Of a stretch of DNA of 64,000 nucleotides, positions 52,233 to 61,239 are shown piece after piece; within the stretch, counting starts at the first letter, position 1, and every line of letters begins with the position of its first letter. Under the pieces are notes generated by a model. That model worked only from the letters and a program-made list of their open reading frames with translations. It made no database searches and was not told the DNA's origin. Source of the stretch: Hyphomicrobiales bacterium. GTDB taxonomy: Bacteria > Pseudomonadota > Alphaproteobacteria > Rhizobiales > Rhizobiaceae. The stretch covers positions 88,140-152,139 of the forward strand of contig UCKU01000031.1 of NCBI GenBank assembly GCA_900473185.1. The letters run 5' to 3'. The position numbers and the translations under genes were made by a program.

Positions 52233-53474
52233 CTAGTACGAAATTTTCCCGTCGACGATCGGCTGCAGCCCCGAGGAAAATTGCTGTTTCAACACCTGTT
52301 TTGCATCATTGCTTATGATCGACATCGGAGCGACGACCGCGATCTTTGCTGCTGATCCAGCAAGGTCGGCCGTTCGAACGGCCGCCATGCCCACTTGATC
52401 CGCGAGCGAAGCCTTTCCGGTGTCCATGGACTGTCCTGCCAGCCGCCGTCCAAGCAGCTGGACCATGTCCCTGTTGTCGGCAAACGTATTGTGGCCCAAC
52501 GCGTCGTCCGCCTTGACGGAGCTCGTATCGATGACCGTCACTCCGAGCTTTGCCAAATCTGCGGCATAGGGTGTCGAATCGAAGCCGCCGACCCGCGTGA
52601 CGCCGCCGGAGAGCCATTGCGAAACCTGCAGCGCCTTATCCCTCGTCGACGAAAAGATCGTGAAATGCGGGCGTTGCGGCCCCATCTCGATCATCTGCCG
52701 GCGAAAGACATCGATATCGATGTCAGGCGAGGCCAGGATAACGTTTCTGACTTTGGCCGGGATCGTCTTGTTGCGCATGGCAACCCCACGCAACGCCTCG
52801 GTGGTCAGCCAGGAACCCATGGAATGAGCGAGAATCGTCACCTCGCCGACATCGGGGCTTCTGGCAGCCTGCAGGATCAGATCCTCCAGCGCGCGCCGTG
52901 AGAAATTCGTACTCTCCTTGTCGTAGAGATAGTCGAAGACATTGGCGCGCGAAGGCCAGGTGAAGAGGATCGGGGCAGCATCCGTTCCGGAATCATGGGT
53001 GATCTGCGCGAAGCGAAAGACCGCATCGGCGTAGGTGTTGTTGAAGCCGTGGACGAAAATGACGACCTGCCGCCTGGCGTTGCGGTTCTTGTTGAACCAT
53101 TCAAAAATGTTGCGCTCTGATGCCATTTCTCCGACCTTCAGGACGGCGAACTCCTTTTCGGGATCGGCCGGCACATGCGACGGCCATTGCACCTCGCCGA
53201 TTTTGCGGTTTCGATCCGGAGGAATGGAAACGACGATATCATTGAGAGAAATCGCCGTTCCCCGCTCGCCGGAGTAAAGTTCGCCCGGCTTGTCGGCCGG
53301 CTGGCGCGTCGTCGCCACCAGCATGTCCACAGTGCTCGTGCCTGGCCCCGCGGTTGCGAGCGGCTGGAGAACATTCTCCAGCCGTCCCGCACATCCTCCC
53401 TGTACCGAGAGAGTGATCAGGCTGGCAATCAGGCAGCCGCTGCCGGCAAAGGCTCTTCGTCCAACCTGTGACAT
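52233..53474 (-). CDS. DUF900-family alpha/beta hydrolase with N-terminal export or membrane signal
   Basis: A 413-residue protein starting 12 bases after the RND permease stop. A signal-like start (FAGSGCLIASLITLSVQGGC) may be a lipoprotein signal, though the lipobox is not perfect. The DUF900 domain has VDMLVATTRQPADKPGELYS, QVVIFVHGFNNTYADAVFRF (oxyanion region), TILAHSMGSWLTTEALRGVA (nucleophile elbow) and NVILASPDIDIDVFRRQM. Paralogous to the protein at 45522-46649. Its position suggests it is the last gene of the RND operon, perhaps modifying an envelope lipid or drug ester. Confidence 0.85.
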   Translation of the reverse strand: MSQVGRRAFAGSGCLIASLITLSVQGGCAGRLENVLQPLATAGPGTSTVDMLVATTRQPADKPGELYSGERGTAISLNDIVVSIPPDRNRKIGEVQWPSHVPADPEKEFAVLKVGEMASERNIFEWFNKNRNARRQVVIFVHGFNNTYADAVFRFAQITHDSGTDAAPILFTWPSRANVFDYLYDKESTNFSRRALEDLILQAARSPDVGEVTILAHSMGSWLTTEALRGVAMRNKTIPAKVRNVILASPDIDIDVFRRQMIEMGPQRPHFTIFSSTRDKALQVSQWLSGGVTRVGGFDSTPYAADLAKLGVTVIDTSSVKADDALGHNTFADNRDMVQLLGRRLAGQSMDTGKASLADQVGMAAVRTADLAGSAAKIAVVAPMSIISNDAKQVLKQQFSSGLQPIVDGKISY

Positions 53475-53486
53475 CCGGTCATCCCG

Positions 53487-56400
53487 TCAGTGTTGCGGCT
53501 CTTCGCGGGGAATTCGAAACCAGGCAACATAGAGGGCCGGCAGGAAGAGCAGTGTCAGGACAGTGCCGACGACAATGCCGCCCATCATCGCGTAGGCCAT
53601 CGGTCCCCAGAAAATCTCCCTGGAGATCGGGATCAGCGCGAGTGTGGCTGCCGCAGCCGTCAGCATGATCGGGCGCATTCGGTGCTCCGTCGCTTCGATG
53701 ACGGCCTGCCAGGGTGGCATGCCCTCGCTTCGAAGGTGCTCGATCTGGACGACGAGGATGACAGAGTTGCGGATCAGGATCCCGATCAGCGCCAGGACGC
53801 CGAGGATTGCGACGAAGCCCATGGGCGAATTGCTGAAGAGCAGCGCTGCAACAACGCCGATCAGCGCGGTGGGGGCAACGGCGAAGACCAGGAAGAGCCT
53901 GCTGAAACTCTGCAGCTGGATCATCAGGATCGTCGCCATGATGAACAGCATCAGCGGCGCGACCGCCACGATCGGCCCCTGCGCTTTGGCGCTTTCCTCG
54001 ACCGAACCGCCATCGACGATGCGGTAGCCGCTCGGAAGGCCCTTGCGGAACTCGTCGACTTTCGGCGCCAGTTCGGTGACGATCGTCGCCGGCTGTGTCG
54101 GTCCCACCACCGCGGCCTTGATGGTGATGGTCGGCGTGCGTGTGCGCCGCCAGATCGTCGGCTGCTCCAGTTCGTAGTGGAAATTCGCAACCGCAGACAA
54201 GGGCACGGAATTGCCATTGGAGCCGGCAAGCAGAAGGTTCTGCAGCGTCTCGATCGATCCTCGCTCCGAGGTCTGCGCCCGGCCGATCACATCGACGAGA
54301 TAGATGTCATCGCGGATCTGCGTGGCCGCCGATCCCTCGACGATGCTGTTGAGCGCCGTTGCAATATCCTGCGAGGAGACGCCGAGCTGGCGTGCCTTGT
54401 CCTGGAGGACATCGACCTTGACCACGCGCGAAGGTTCGTTCCAGTCGAAGGTCATGTTGGACAGCAGCGGATGCTGGCCGACGATGCCTGCAAGCTGGTG
54501 AGAGATATCACGCACCTTCTGGATATCAGGCCCGCTGACGCGATATTGCACGGGCTTGCCGACCGGCGGGCCGATGTCGAGCAGCTTTACGAAGGCGTCG
54601 GTTCCGGGGAAGGTCTTCGTCAGATAATCCTGCAGCTCGCTTTTCACCTTGTCGCGAACGTCGAGCCCCTTGGTGACGATCACGGTCTGGCCGAAGGAGA
54701 CGTCGGGCGTCTGCACATCGAAGGACAGGATGAAGCGGGGCGCGCCCTGGCCGACATAGCTCGTCCAGTGGTCGATATCCTTGTTGTTCGCCAGCATCTC
54801 GCTTTCGAACTTCGCCATCTGCTTGTTCGTTTCCGAAATCGAGCTGTTCTGCGGCAGGTTCCAGTCGACGATCAGTTCGGGCCGGTCGGAGGAGGGGAAG
54901 AACTGTTGCTGCACCAGGCTCATGCCGCCGATGGAGAGGGCAAACACCGCCAGCGTCGCGCCAATGGTGATCCAGCGCCAGCGCAGGGCCAGGCCGAGGA
55001 GCCACGCGAAGATCCGCGCGAAGCGACCTTTCTGCTCATGATGCGATTTCATGGTCTTCGGAAGGATGGTCACGCCGAGCAACGGCGTGAACAGGACCGC
55101 AACGACCCATGAGACCAGGAGCGAAACGGCAATGACCACGAAAAGGGTGAAGGTGAACTCGCCGGCAGCACTTGAGTTGAGGCCGACGGGGATGAAGCCC
55201 GCGACGGTTACCAGCGTGCCCGTCAGCATCGGGAAGGCGGTCGAGGTGTAGACATAGGTCGCCGCCTTTCTGAGATCGTCGCCGACCTCCAGGCGGGCCA
55301 CCATCATCTCCACGGCAATCATCGCGTCATCGACAAGAAGGCCAAGGGCGATGATCAGCGCGCCCAGCGAAATACGCTGCATCGAAATGCCGGTATAGGC
55401 CATGACGAGGAAGGTGATCGCCAGCACGAGCGGAATGGAGATGGCAACCACGAGCCCCGCCCTGACGCCAAGGCTGATGAAGCTGATCGCCAGCACGATG
55501 ACGATCGCCTCGAACAGTGCCCGCGTGAAGCCCGAGACGGCTTCATCCACGACGGCGGGCTGATCGGAAACGCGCTCGACGTCTACGCCAATGGGAAGGT
55601 CGGCGGTGACCTGCTCGATCTCCTTGTCCAGCGCTTCGCCGAATTCAAGCAGATTGGAGCCGGTCTTCATGCCGATGGCGAGCCCGATCGCCGGTTGGCC
55701 GTTGTACCGGAAGAGCGCGGAGGGCGGATCGACATAGCCGCGCTTGATCGTGGCGACATCGGTCAGCGGAAAGAAGCGGTCGTTGACGCGAAGATTGATC
55801 GCCTTGAGGCTTTCCTCCGAGGTGAACTGGCCGCTCACCCGCAAGGCAATGCGCTCAGGCCCGGCGTCGACGAAGCCCGATTGCGTTACGGCATTCTGCG
55901 CCTGCAGCGTCTCGATGACGGATTGCTGGTTAAGCCCGAGAGCGGCGATCTTTCGCGTGGAGAATTCGAGATAGATGGCCTCGTCCTGCGCGCCGATAAT
56001 GTCGACCTTGCCGACATTTTGAACCGTCAGCACTTTTGCGCGCGCGTCCTCGACGAGATCGCGAAGCTGGCGCTGTGTCAGCCCGTCGCTGGTAAAGGCA
56101 TAGATATTGCCGAAGACATCGCCGAAGCGATCGTTGAAAAATGGCCCGATAACGCCGCTCGGGAAATCGCCCTTGATGTCGCCGATCATGTTGCGCACGC
56201 GCATCCAGATGGCATTCACATCCTTGGCCTTGGTCGTCGGCAAGAGTTCCACGAAGATCGTCGTCTGCCCGGCAACCGTCTCGCTGCGGGTGAAGTCGAG
56301 CGATTCCAGCTCTTCCAGCTTCTTTTCGACGCGGTCGGTGACCTGCTTGGTCACTTCCTCGGCTGACGCACCAGGCCACTGCACCTGGATGATCATGGTC

Positions 56401-56537
56401 TTGATGGTGAAATTGGGATCTTCCTCGCGGCCGAGACCGATATAGGAAAAGGCGCCGGCCAGAATGAAGACGATCATGAAGTACCAGACGAGCGAACGGT
56501 GTTCGAGCGCCCAGTCGGACAGGTTGAATTTTTTCAC
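53487..56537 (-). CDS. RND efflux permease (TriC-like)
   Basis: A 1016-residue inner-membrane RND permease. WALEHRSLVWYFMIVFILAG is helix 1; LGLLVDDAMIAVEMMVARLE in helix 4 supplies the paired Asp proton relay; LGVLALIGILIRNSVILVVQ in helix 10 has Arg where AcrB has its Lys, a variant seen in some families. RFIPRE-like GREEDPNFTIKTMIIQVQWP is the early periplasmic motif. It follows two MFP genes, the TriABC arrangement. No outer-membrane factor is adjacent, so it must recruit a TolC-type channel from elsewhere. Likely substrates are hydrophobic toxicants. Confidence 0.92.
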   Translation of the reverse strand: MKKFNLSDWALEHRSLVWYFMIVFILAGAFSYIGLGREEDPNFTIKTMIIQVQWPGASAEEVTKQVTDRVEKKLEELESLDFTRSETVAGQTTIFVELLPTTKAKDVNAIWMRVRNMIGDIKGDFPSGVIGPFFNDRFGDVFGNIYAFTSDGLTQRQLRDLVEDARAKVLTVQNVGKVDIIGAQDEAIYLEFSTRKIAALGLNQQSVIETLQAQNAVTQSGFVDAGPERIALRVSGQFTSEESLKAINLRVNDRFFPLTDVATIKRGYVDPPSALFRYNGQPAIGLAIGMKTGSNLLEFGEALDKEIEQVTADLPIGVDVERVSDQPAVVDEAVSGFTRALFEAIVIVLAISFISLGVRAGLVVAISIPLVLAITFLVMAYTGISMQRISLGALIIALGLLVDDAMIAVEMMVARLEVGDDLRKAATYVYTSTAFPMLTGTLVTVAGFIPVGLNSSAAGEFTFTLFVVIAVSLLVSWVVAVLFTPLLGVTILPKTMKSHHEQKGRFARIFAWLLGLALRWRWITIGATLAVFALSIGGMSLVQQQFFPSSDRPELIVDWNLPQNSSISETNKQMAKFESEMLANNKDIDHWTSYVGQGAPRFILSFDVQTPDVSFGQTVIVTKGLDVRDKVKSELQDYLTKTFPGTDAFVKLLDIGPPVGKPVQYRVSGPDIQKVRDISHQLAGIVGQHPLLSNMTFDWNEPSRVVKVDVLQDKARQLGVSSQDIATALNSIVEGSAATQIRDDIYLVDVIGRAQTSERGSIETLQNLLLAGSNGNSVPLSAVANFHYELEQPTIWRRTRTPTITIKAAVVGPTQPATIVTELAPKVDEFRKGLPSGYRIVDGGSVEESAKAQGPIVAVAPLMLFIMATILMIQLQSFSRLFLVFAVAPTALIGVVAALLFSNSPMGFVAILGVLALIGILIRNSVILVVQIEHLRSEGMPPWQAVIEATEHRMRPIMLTAAAATLALIPISREIFWGPMAYAMMGGIVVGTVLTLLFLPALYVAWFRIPREEPQH

Positions 56538-56550
56538 GGGAGAATTTTCC

Positions 56551-57621
56551 TCAGTCTATTCTGACGGCCTGGCCATCGACGAGTTTGTGAACACCGGCAA
56601 CGACGACGCGTTCGCCCGGGCTGACACCCTCGGCGATGCGAACGGAACCTCCCTCGGCGATGTCTCCGTCGATCCTGATCGGGCGGATGGAAACCTTGGC
56701 CGAGGCGGTGTCGACCACCCAGACGTTCGGCTTCCCATCCTTCGTCAGGATGGAGGAGGAGGGGAGCAGGATCGTCGGTTGGGCGTCGACGGTCGCGGTT
56801 GCCGTTACGACCGAGCCCAGGCGAAACGCCAACGGCGGATCGATGAGCGTTATCTTCGTGCGTCGTGTCCGCGTCGTCGCCTCGGCTTCCGGTGCGATTT
56901 CCCTGACGGTACCGCTCGTGCGGATGGTCGGGTCCAGCTGGAGGGCAACCTCGAAAGGCGATCCCGCCTTGAGGCCGTCGAAGCTTGCGACCGGTATGTC
57001 GATCACCGCATCGCTCTGTTCAGGGCGGGCGATGGTGGCAATGCTCTGGCCCGCGGCCACGACCTGGCCCACTTCGGCCGAAGTCGCCGTCACGACGCCA
57101 TCGAATTCCGCCCTGAGCTGTGCGTATCCGAGCTGCTCCTCGGCCTTGTCGAGATTGGCCTGCGCCTTGGCAACCGCCGCACTGGCGCTTTTGCGCCCGA
57201 GTTCGGCCTCTTCATAGGCCGCTTCGCTTCCCGACCGGCTTTCGAGCAGGGATCGCTGGCGTTCTTCGGTAGATGCGGCATTCGCGAGCTGCGCCTGCGC
57301 ATTCGAAAGCTCGGACTGCGAACTCTTGACCGCAAGCTCCAGCGCCAGCGGATCGATGGCGGCAACGATATCGCCCTTCTTCACGACATCGCCGACGCTG
57401 ACCTTGCGCGCGATGACCCGTCCGAGAACCCGAAATGCAAGCTGGGTTTCGATCCTGGCCTCGACCGTGCCCGGCAGGGTCAGTGCGGAGGCGGCGGTCG
57501 ATTTGACGACGACGGAGAGGACAGGGCGCGGCGGCTGCTCATGTGCTTCCTCCTGCTTCTGGCAGGATGTCAGCAGCAGCGACCCGAGGATCGCAAGGCC
57601 GGCTGTGATACGGATATTCAT
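56551..57621 (-). CDS. RND periplasmic adaptor (MFP) lipoprotein, second of two
   Basis: A 356-residue adaptor with a lipobox (AILGSLLLTSCQKQEEAHEQ, Cys lipidation site). The barrel-sandwich parts are VKKGDIVAAIDPLALELAVK and LRAEFDGVVTATSAEVGQVV, with the coiled hairpin between. The start overlaps the first adaptor's stop as ATGA (57618-57621), and the gene ends 13 bases before the permease start. It forms a stacked hexamer or heterohexamer with the other adaptor, by analogy with TriAB. Confidence 0.9.
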   Translation of the reverse strand: MNIRITAGLAILGSLLLTSCQKQEEAHEQPPRPVLSVVVKSTAASALTLPGTVEARIETQLAFRVLGRVIARKVSVGDVVKKGDIVAAIDPLALELAVKSSQSELSNAQAQLANAASTEERQRSLLESRSGSEAAYEEAELGRKSASAAVAKAQANLDKAEEQLGYAQLRAEFDGVVTATSAEVGQVVAAGQSIATIARPEQSDAVIDIPVASFDGLKAGSPFEVALQLDPTIRTSGTVREIAPEAEATTRTRRTKITLIDPPLAFRLGSVVTATATVDAQPTILLPSSSILTKDGKPNVWVVDTASAKVSIRPIRIDGDIAEGGSVRIAEGVSPGERVVVAGVHKLVDGQAVRID

Positions 57622-58694
57622 TGTGCGGCTCCCTTGCCGTATGTGACGACCTCTCCCGGCCGCAGGAACTTGGTGCCGTCGACGACGACGATATCTCCCG
57701 GGGAGACACCCGCGCGCACGGCAAAACGGCCGGTCTCATAGTCGGAGACCTCGACCTGGTGCAGCGACACGATCGATGAGGCGGGGTCGACGATCCAGAC
57801 GGCCGGCTGGCCGCTCTTCGAAGCCATGGCCGACCACGGCAATTCGATGGCTTCCCGCGCCATGGAACGGAAGGAGCCGACAACGGGAGCGCCAAGCTGC
57901 ATGTCCGGCGTGTCTTCGAGACCGACCTTGACCCGGATCGTTCCGGTCGACGGGTCGATCGTCGGCGATATCTCGCGCACGGAGGCTTCTATCTTGTGGG
58001 ATGGCGCCGAAAGGGAGCTGACGGCGACGGTGTTTTGAAGGTTGCGGCCGAGATAAAGGGACTCGAAGACGTTGAAGACGGCGTCGCGCGGTCCATCATG
58101 GGCAAGCGTGAAGATGAGCTGTGCGGCCTGCGCGACCTGGCCGACTTCGGCGTTTCTGGCAGTGATGACGCCATCGGCATCGGCGCGCAGTTCCGTATAG
58201 GAGAGGGCGTCCTGCGCCGTATCGAGTTGCGCCTGCGCCAATTTCACGCTGCCTTGGGCGGTCAGCAGCGCTTCCTGCGCCTGATCGAGTGCGGCGCGGG
58301 TCGCCACCTGCGTCCTGAAGAGGTTCTGTTGCCGGTCGAAGGCGAGCTGCGCCTGCGTCTGCTGGGCAGTCGCCGACTGCAGGTTTGCGGTGGCGACGCC
58401 GAGATCGGCCTTCTGCTCTTCGGCGTCCATGCGTGCGAGCACCTGTCCCGCCTTCACCGACGAGCCGACATCGACGAGACGCTCGACAATGCGCCCGCTG
58501 ACCCTGAAGGACAGGTCGCTTTCGACGCGCGCGCTGACCTCGCCGGTGATGGAGTTATTTTCGACCACCGGCGTGACCTTGGCCACGACAGCTTCGACAT
58601 TCTTTGGCTTTGTCTCACTCGCGCTTTGCTGTTCGCATGAGGCAAGCGCGACTGCGCTGACGCCCAGCCAGGCGGCAACAAGGACAGTTTTCAT
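57618..58694 (-). CDS. RND periplasmic adaptor (MFP) lipoprotein, first of two
   Basis: A 358-residue adaptor with lipobox (WLGVSAVALASCEQQSASET, Cys). SGRIVERLVDVGSSVKAGQV, LRADADGVITARNAEVGQVA and VDPASSIVSLHQVEVSDYET are barrel and domain motifs. It resembles the second adaptor but is not identical, as in the TriA/TriB pair. It is the first gene of the operon and is divergent from a TetR gene. Confidence 0.9.
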   Translation of the reverse strand: MKTVLVAAWLGVSAVALASCEQQSASETKPKNVEAVVAKVTPVVENNSITGEVSARVESDLSFRVSGRIVERLVDVGSSVKAGQVLARMDAEEQKADLGVATANLQSATAQQTQAQLAFDRQQNLFRTQVATRAALDQAQEALLTAQGSVKLAQAQLDTAQDALSYTELRADADGVITARNAEVGQVAQAAQLIFTLAHDGPRDAVFNVFESLYLGRNLQNTVAVSSLSAPSHKIEASVREISPTIDPSTGTIRVKVGLEDTPDMQLGAPVVGSFRSMAREAIELPWSAMASKSGQPAVWIVDPASSIVSLHQVEVSDYETGRFAVRAGVSPGDIVVVDGTKFLRPGEVVTYGKGAAQ

Positions 58695-58731
58695 GATTTG
58701 ACCTCTTGCATCGGTTCGGCAGACGAATAAT

Positions 58732-58753
58732 ATTGACTAACCCATCAGTCAAT
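58732..58753. promoter_or_regulatory. TetR operator over the RND promoter
   Basis: ATTGACT (58732-58738) and AGTCAAT (58747-58753) are perfect arms around eight bases. On the minus strand the right arm supplies TTGACT as a -35 about 17 bases before TATTCG. The dyad lies in the region between the divergent TetR and adaptor genes, as for AcrR-type control. Confidence 0.65.
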
Positions 58754-58798
58754 GAAAATTTCTTGACGCCCGGCCATGAAAAACGCTCAAGGTGAGCC

Positions 58799-59416
58799 AT
58801 GCCTGATACGAAGAAACTGACGCGTGCCGAACAGAAGGCGCGCCGGCCCGTAGAGATCCTGGACGCGGCCTTTGAAGAGTTCGTCGAGAGCGGCTATGTG
58901 GCGACGCGTGTCGAGGACATAGCCAGCAGGGTCGGGGTCACGAAGGGAACCGTCTACGTTTACTTCGAGACCAAGGAGCAGCTTTTCGAAGCGATGATCG
59001 GACATATTTCGGAGCCGCTGGAAGGTCTGCTGGCGAGCGCGAGTGAGTTGAAGGGAACCGCCACGGAGCGGCTTCAGAAGACGATCGAGCTGATCTACGA
59101 TCTCGTGGTCAGGGACCGCAGATTGCGCGAACTGATGCGGTTCATCATCGCCGAAGGTTCGCGCTTCCCCCAGATCGTCGACAGGCACCACGAGGCCTTC
59201 ATCGATCCTCTCGACTGGCAGATGCAGTCCCTCATCGATGACGGCGTAAGGCTTGGCGAATTCCGCTCGGCGCCGGCTGCGTTTTCCGACGCCGTCGTGG
59301 CGCCCGCCATCACCTTCCTGTTCTTCAAGCTCCTCTTCGACGAGCGGCGGCCCCTGGACAGGGATGCCTACGTGAAAGCGCATATCGATCTTGTCCTGCA
59401 CGGACTGTTGGCCTGA
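58799..59416 (+). CDS. TetR/AcrR-family repressor of the RND operon
   Basis: A 205-residue TetR protein: RRPVEILDAAFEEFVESGYV, ATRVEDIASRVGVTKGTVYV and YFETKEQLFEAMIGHISEP form the HTH. The C-terminal effector domain has DRRLRELMRFIIAEGSRFPQ and AAFSDAVVAPAITFLFFKLL (TetR_C group near PA2196/MtrR-like). It is divergent from the two adaptors, with the operator at 58732-58753 between. It should repress the pump until a pump substrate binds. Confidence 0.92.
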   Translation: MPDTKKLTRAEQKARRPVEILDAAFEEFVESGYVATRVEDIASRVGVTKGTVYVYFETKEQLFEAMIGHISEPLEGLLASASELKGTATERLQKTIELIYDLVVRDRRLRELMRFIIAEGSRFPQIVDRHHEAFIDPLDWQMQSLIDDGVRLGEFRSAPAAFSDAVVAPAITFLFFKLLFDERRPLDRDAYVKAHIDLVLHGLLA

Positions 59417-59423
59417 TCGGCTT

Positions 59424-59465
59424 GCGACCGTCGTCGAGCGATCGACTCCGACCGGAATCAGGACT
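59424..59465. repeat. Direct repeat, copy 1 (42 bp)
   Basis: The 42 bases right after the TetR stop match 61193-61234 at 36 of 42 positions, including the blocks GACCGTCGTCGA, CGATCGA, CCGACC and AGGACT. Copy 2 forms the 5' leader of the short-chain dehydrogenase. Between the copies lie the DUF2200 remnant and the MBL-fold gene. Confidence 0.6.
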
Positions 59466-59530
59466 TAAAACCCGCCATTATCCTTCTGTGATGCGGAGTT
59501 ATCGGCTGAAGTCGTCGCCGGGGCGGCCCG

Positions 59531-59725
59531 CTATGCCCGCAGGATCTTCTCCATCGCCTTTCCCTTGGCGAGTTCATCGACCAGCTTGTCCAGGTAGCGG
59601 ATCTCCCGCATGGTCGGCTCCTCGATCTCTTCGACGCGCACGCCGCAGACGACGCCTGATATCTGCGATCGGGAAGGGTTCATCGCCGGCGCCTGCGCGG
59701 ACAGCTTTTCCGTCGCGCGATCTTT
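59531..59725 (-). pseudogene. 5'-truncated DUF2200 remnant
   Basis: The frame ends at a TAG at 59531-59533 and reads backward through MNPSRSQISGVVCGVRVEEI, EEPTMREIRYLDKLVDELAK and GKAMEKILRA, the conserved C-terminal half of DUF2200 (about 110 residues in full). The similarity starts near AQAPAMNP and is lost upstream after KDRATEK, where an in-frame TGA at 59726-59728 also ends the MBL gene. The N-terminal half (HRIYTxxFxxVYPxY) is absent. I infer a truncation created when the MBL gene arrived. Confidence 0.65.
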
Positions 59726-60691
59726 TCAGACGCCATGATAGACGAGGCGCGTGAACAATTCAGGGGTGACGAGGAACTGCCCCCATTTCGCATCGAACTC
59801 GGTGGTCGGCTTTGCGGCGATGACCTCGTCGATCGGCTTTCCGGCGGCTTTCAGTTTGGCGACGTTCCCGCGGATATCGACCAGCATCGTCCTGTACTCG
59901 GTGAGTTCCGATTTGTTGCTGACGGGATGGCCGTGACCGGGGATGACGATCGTGTCATTGGCGACATTGGCCAGGATGTCTTCGACCGCCTTGATCAGTC
60001 CGTCGATCCCGCCACCGGTCGAATAGTCGATGAACGGATAGATGCCGTACCAATAGAGGTCTCCGGCGTGGACGATGTTTGCTTCGCCGAAGGTGACGGA
60101 AATGTCGCCATCGGTGTGAGCATTCGGATGATGCTTCAGCATCAGCGTGGATTTGTCGAGCTTGAGGGACATCTCGTCGCCGACGGTTTCCGAAGGCACG
60201 GCGGCGAGCGGCGGTCGCGGGAACTCGTAATCCCAGTCTTCGACCCTCACGACCGACATCAGGTGTTTGAGGGTGTTTTCATGCGCCAGGATGGCCGCGC
60301 CCTCGGCGTTCAGCCATGCGTTTCCATCCGTATGATCGAAATGCCAGTGCGTGTTGATGAGATGACTGATCGGCTGCTTGCCAAGTCCGGCCAGGGCCTC
60401 GAGTATCCGGGGCCGCGACGCGGTGATGCCGCCGTCGATCAGAACCTTTCCATCCGCCCCCGTCAGAACGGCGATATTTCCGCCCGATCCTTCGAGGACC
60501 GATACGCCGGCCCTTGCCTTATGTACCTTGATCGGCTCCTTGGCGGCGGAGTCGCGGATCAGGTCGACGATGCCCTGCGCCTTCGCGAATACCTGCCTCG
60601 GGGTGAGCCAGCCTCCCGATGCAGCGAATGTCGAGGCGGCCATGCAGCAGAGACAAAACCCGCGACGGGAAAGTCTGAAATCCTGGGTCAT
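59726..60691 (-). CDS. Exported metallo-beta-lactamase-fold hydrolase
   Basis: A 321-residue protein with a Tat signal (FRLSRRGFCLCCMAASTFAA). The metal site is NTHWHFDHTDGN (HxHxDH), the second His is in HHPNAHTDGDISV, and GHGHPVSN provides the last. It belongs to the cyclase/SoxH/QuiP-like group of exported MBL hydrolases. ATG at 60691 gives the signal at the right place; longer readings add a nonsensical N-terminus. It is between the two direct repeats, so it may have arrived as one block. Confidence 0.88.
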   Translation of the reverse strand: MTQDFRLSRRGFCLCCMAASTFAASGGWLTPRQVFAKAQGIVDLIRDSAAKEPIKVHKARAGVSVLEGSGGNIAVLTGADGKVLIDGGITASRPRILEALAGLGKQPISHLINTHWHFDHTDGNAWLNAEGAAILAHENTLKHLMSVVRVEDWDYEFPRPPLAAVPSETVGDEMSLKLDKSTLMLKHHPNAHTDGDISVTFGEANIVHAGDLYWYGIYPFIDYSTGGGIDGLIKAVEDILANVANDTIVIPGHGHPVSNKSELTEYRTMLVDIRGNVAKLKAAGKPIDEVIAAKPTTEFDAKWGQFLVTPELFTRLVYHGV

Positions 60692-61192
60692 TTGGCAGGT
60701 CCTTTCCGGAATGGCGGCGGAGCTACGGGGGTCAGGCTGAAGCCGCTTCCCCGCCTGGGTTGATGATTTCAGGATGCGTGGAGCACATGCCGTAGAGCAG
60801 GCGATTGCGCAGTTTGCGCGTGGTGTTTTTCTTGACGAGCTTGACAGACGAAAAAGCGGAGCTGGCGATGGGGACGATCTGGTCGTCATCGTCGCGCCTG
60901 GGGGCCGCAGATGGCCCATCAGATCGTTGTTCCCCTCGCATGACAAACCCCGGACGGAAGCTTTCAATGCAGTCGCGCGAATGTACAATATCAGAAAATT
61001 GCACGCAATCATCCGCGCCGCCCTTCGCGGATACCGTTCTTCGGGTTGGCGAAACGCATGGCCGCTTGCGGTGATCCATTCCCGGTCGATATCGATCACC
61101 GTCGAATTTCGGTCGAACCAGACTTTTTAACGCCAGCCTCCACAAATCGCAGATGGCGATGACACTTTTCGCCTCGCTGGAACGTCGTTGTT
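60692..61192. other. Region without a convincing gene
   Basis: About 500 bases between the MBL start and the short-chain dehydrogenase leader. A minus-strand frame reads SSVKLVKKNTTRKLRNRLLY and GMCSTHPEIINPGGEAAS at 60732-60870, which is protein-like but has no recognised start or family; the rest reads as Arg/Ser-rich noise. An AT-rich patch at 60970-61010 may hold the MBL promoter. Confidence 0.3.
61160..61186 (+). promoter_or_regulatory. ECF41-type promoter candidate for the dehydrogenase-sigma operon
   Basis: TGACACT (61160-61166), 16 bases, CGTC (61183-61186). The published ECF41 consensus is TGTCACA-N16-CGTC; the -35 matches 5 of 7, the spacing and the -10 match exactly. It ends 53 bases before the dehydrogenase ATG, so the sigma factor encoded by the second gene could drive its own operon. 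Confidence 0.5.
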
Positions 61193-61234
61193 GTGACCGT
61201 CGTCGAACGATCGAAACCGACCCGAATGAGGACT
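61193..61234. repeat. Direct repeat, copy 2 (42 bp)
   Basis: Partner of 59424-59465, same orientation, 36 of 42 bases shared. This copy contains the ribosome site (GAGGAC) of the short-chain dehydrogenase, so it is probably the functional ancestral position and copy 1 the duplicate. Confidence 0.6.
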
Positions 61235-61239
61235 GAGAG

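Noticed and set aside
53490..55112. 540-codon plus-strand open frame inside the RND permease gene
   Set aside because: Antisense shadow; the RND reading is continuous with all hallmark motifs.
53487..56537. Arg in place of the AcrB-type helix 10 Lys as a sign of an inactive pump
   Set aside because: Arg at this position is found in other RND groups, and the helix 4 Asp pair is intact.
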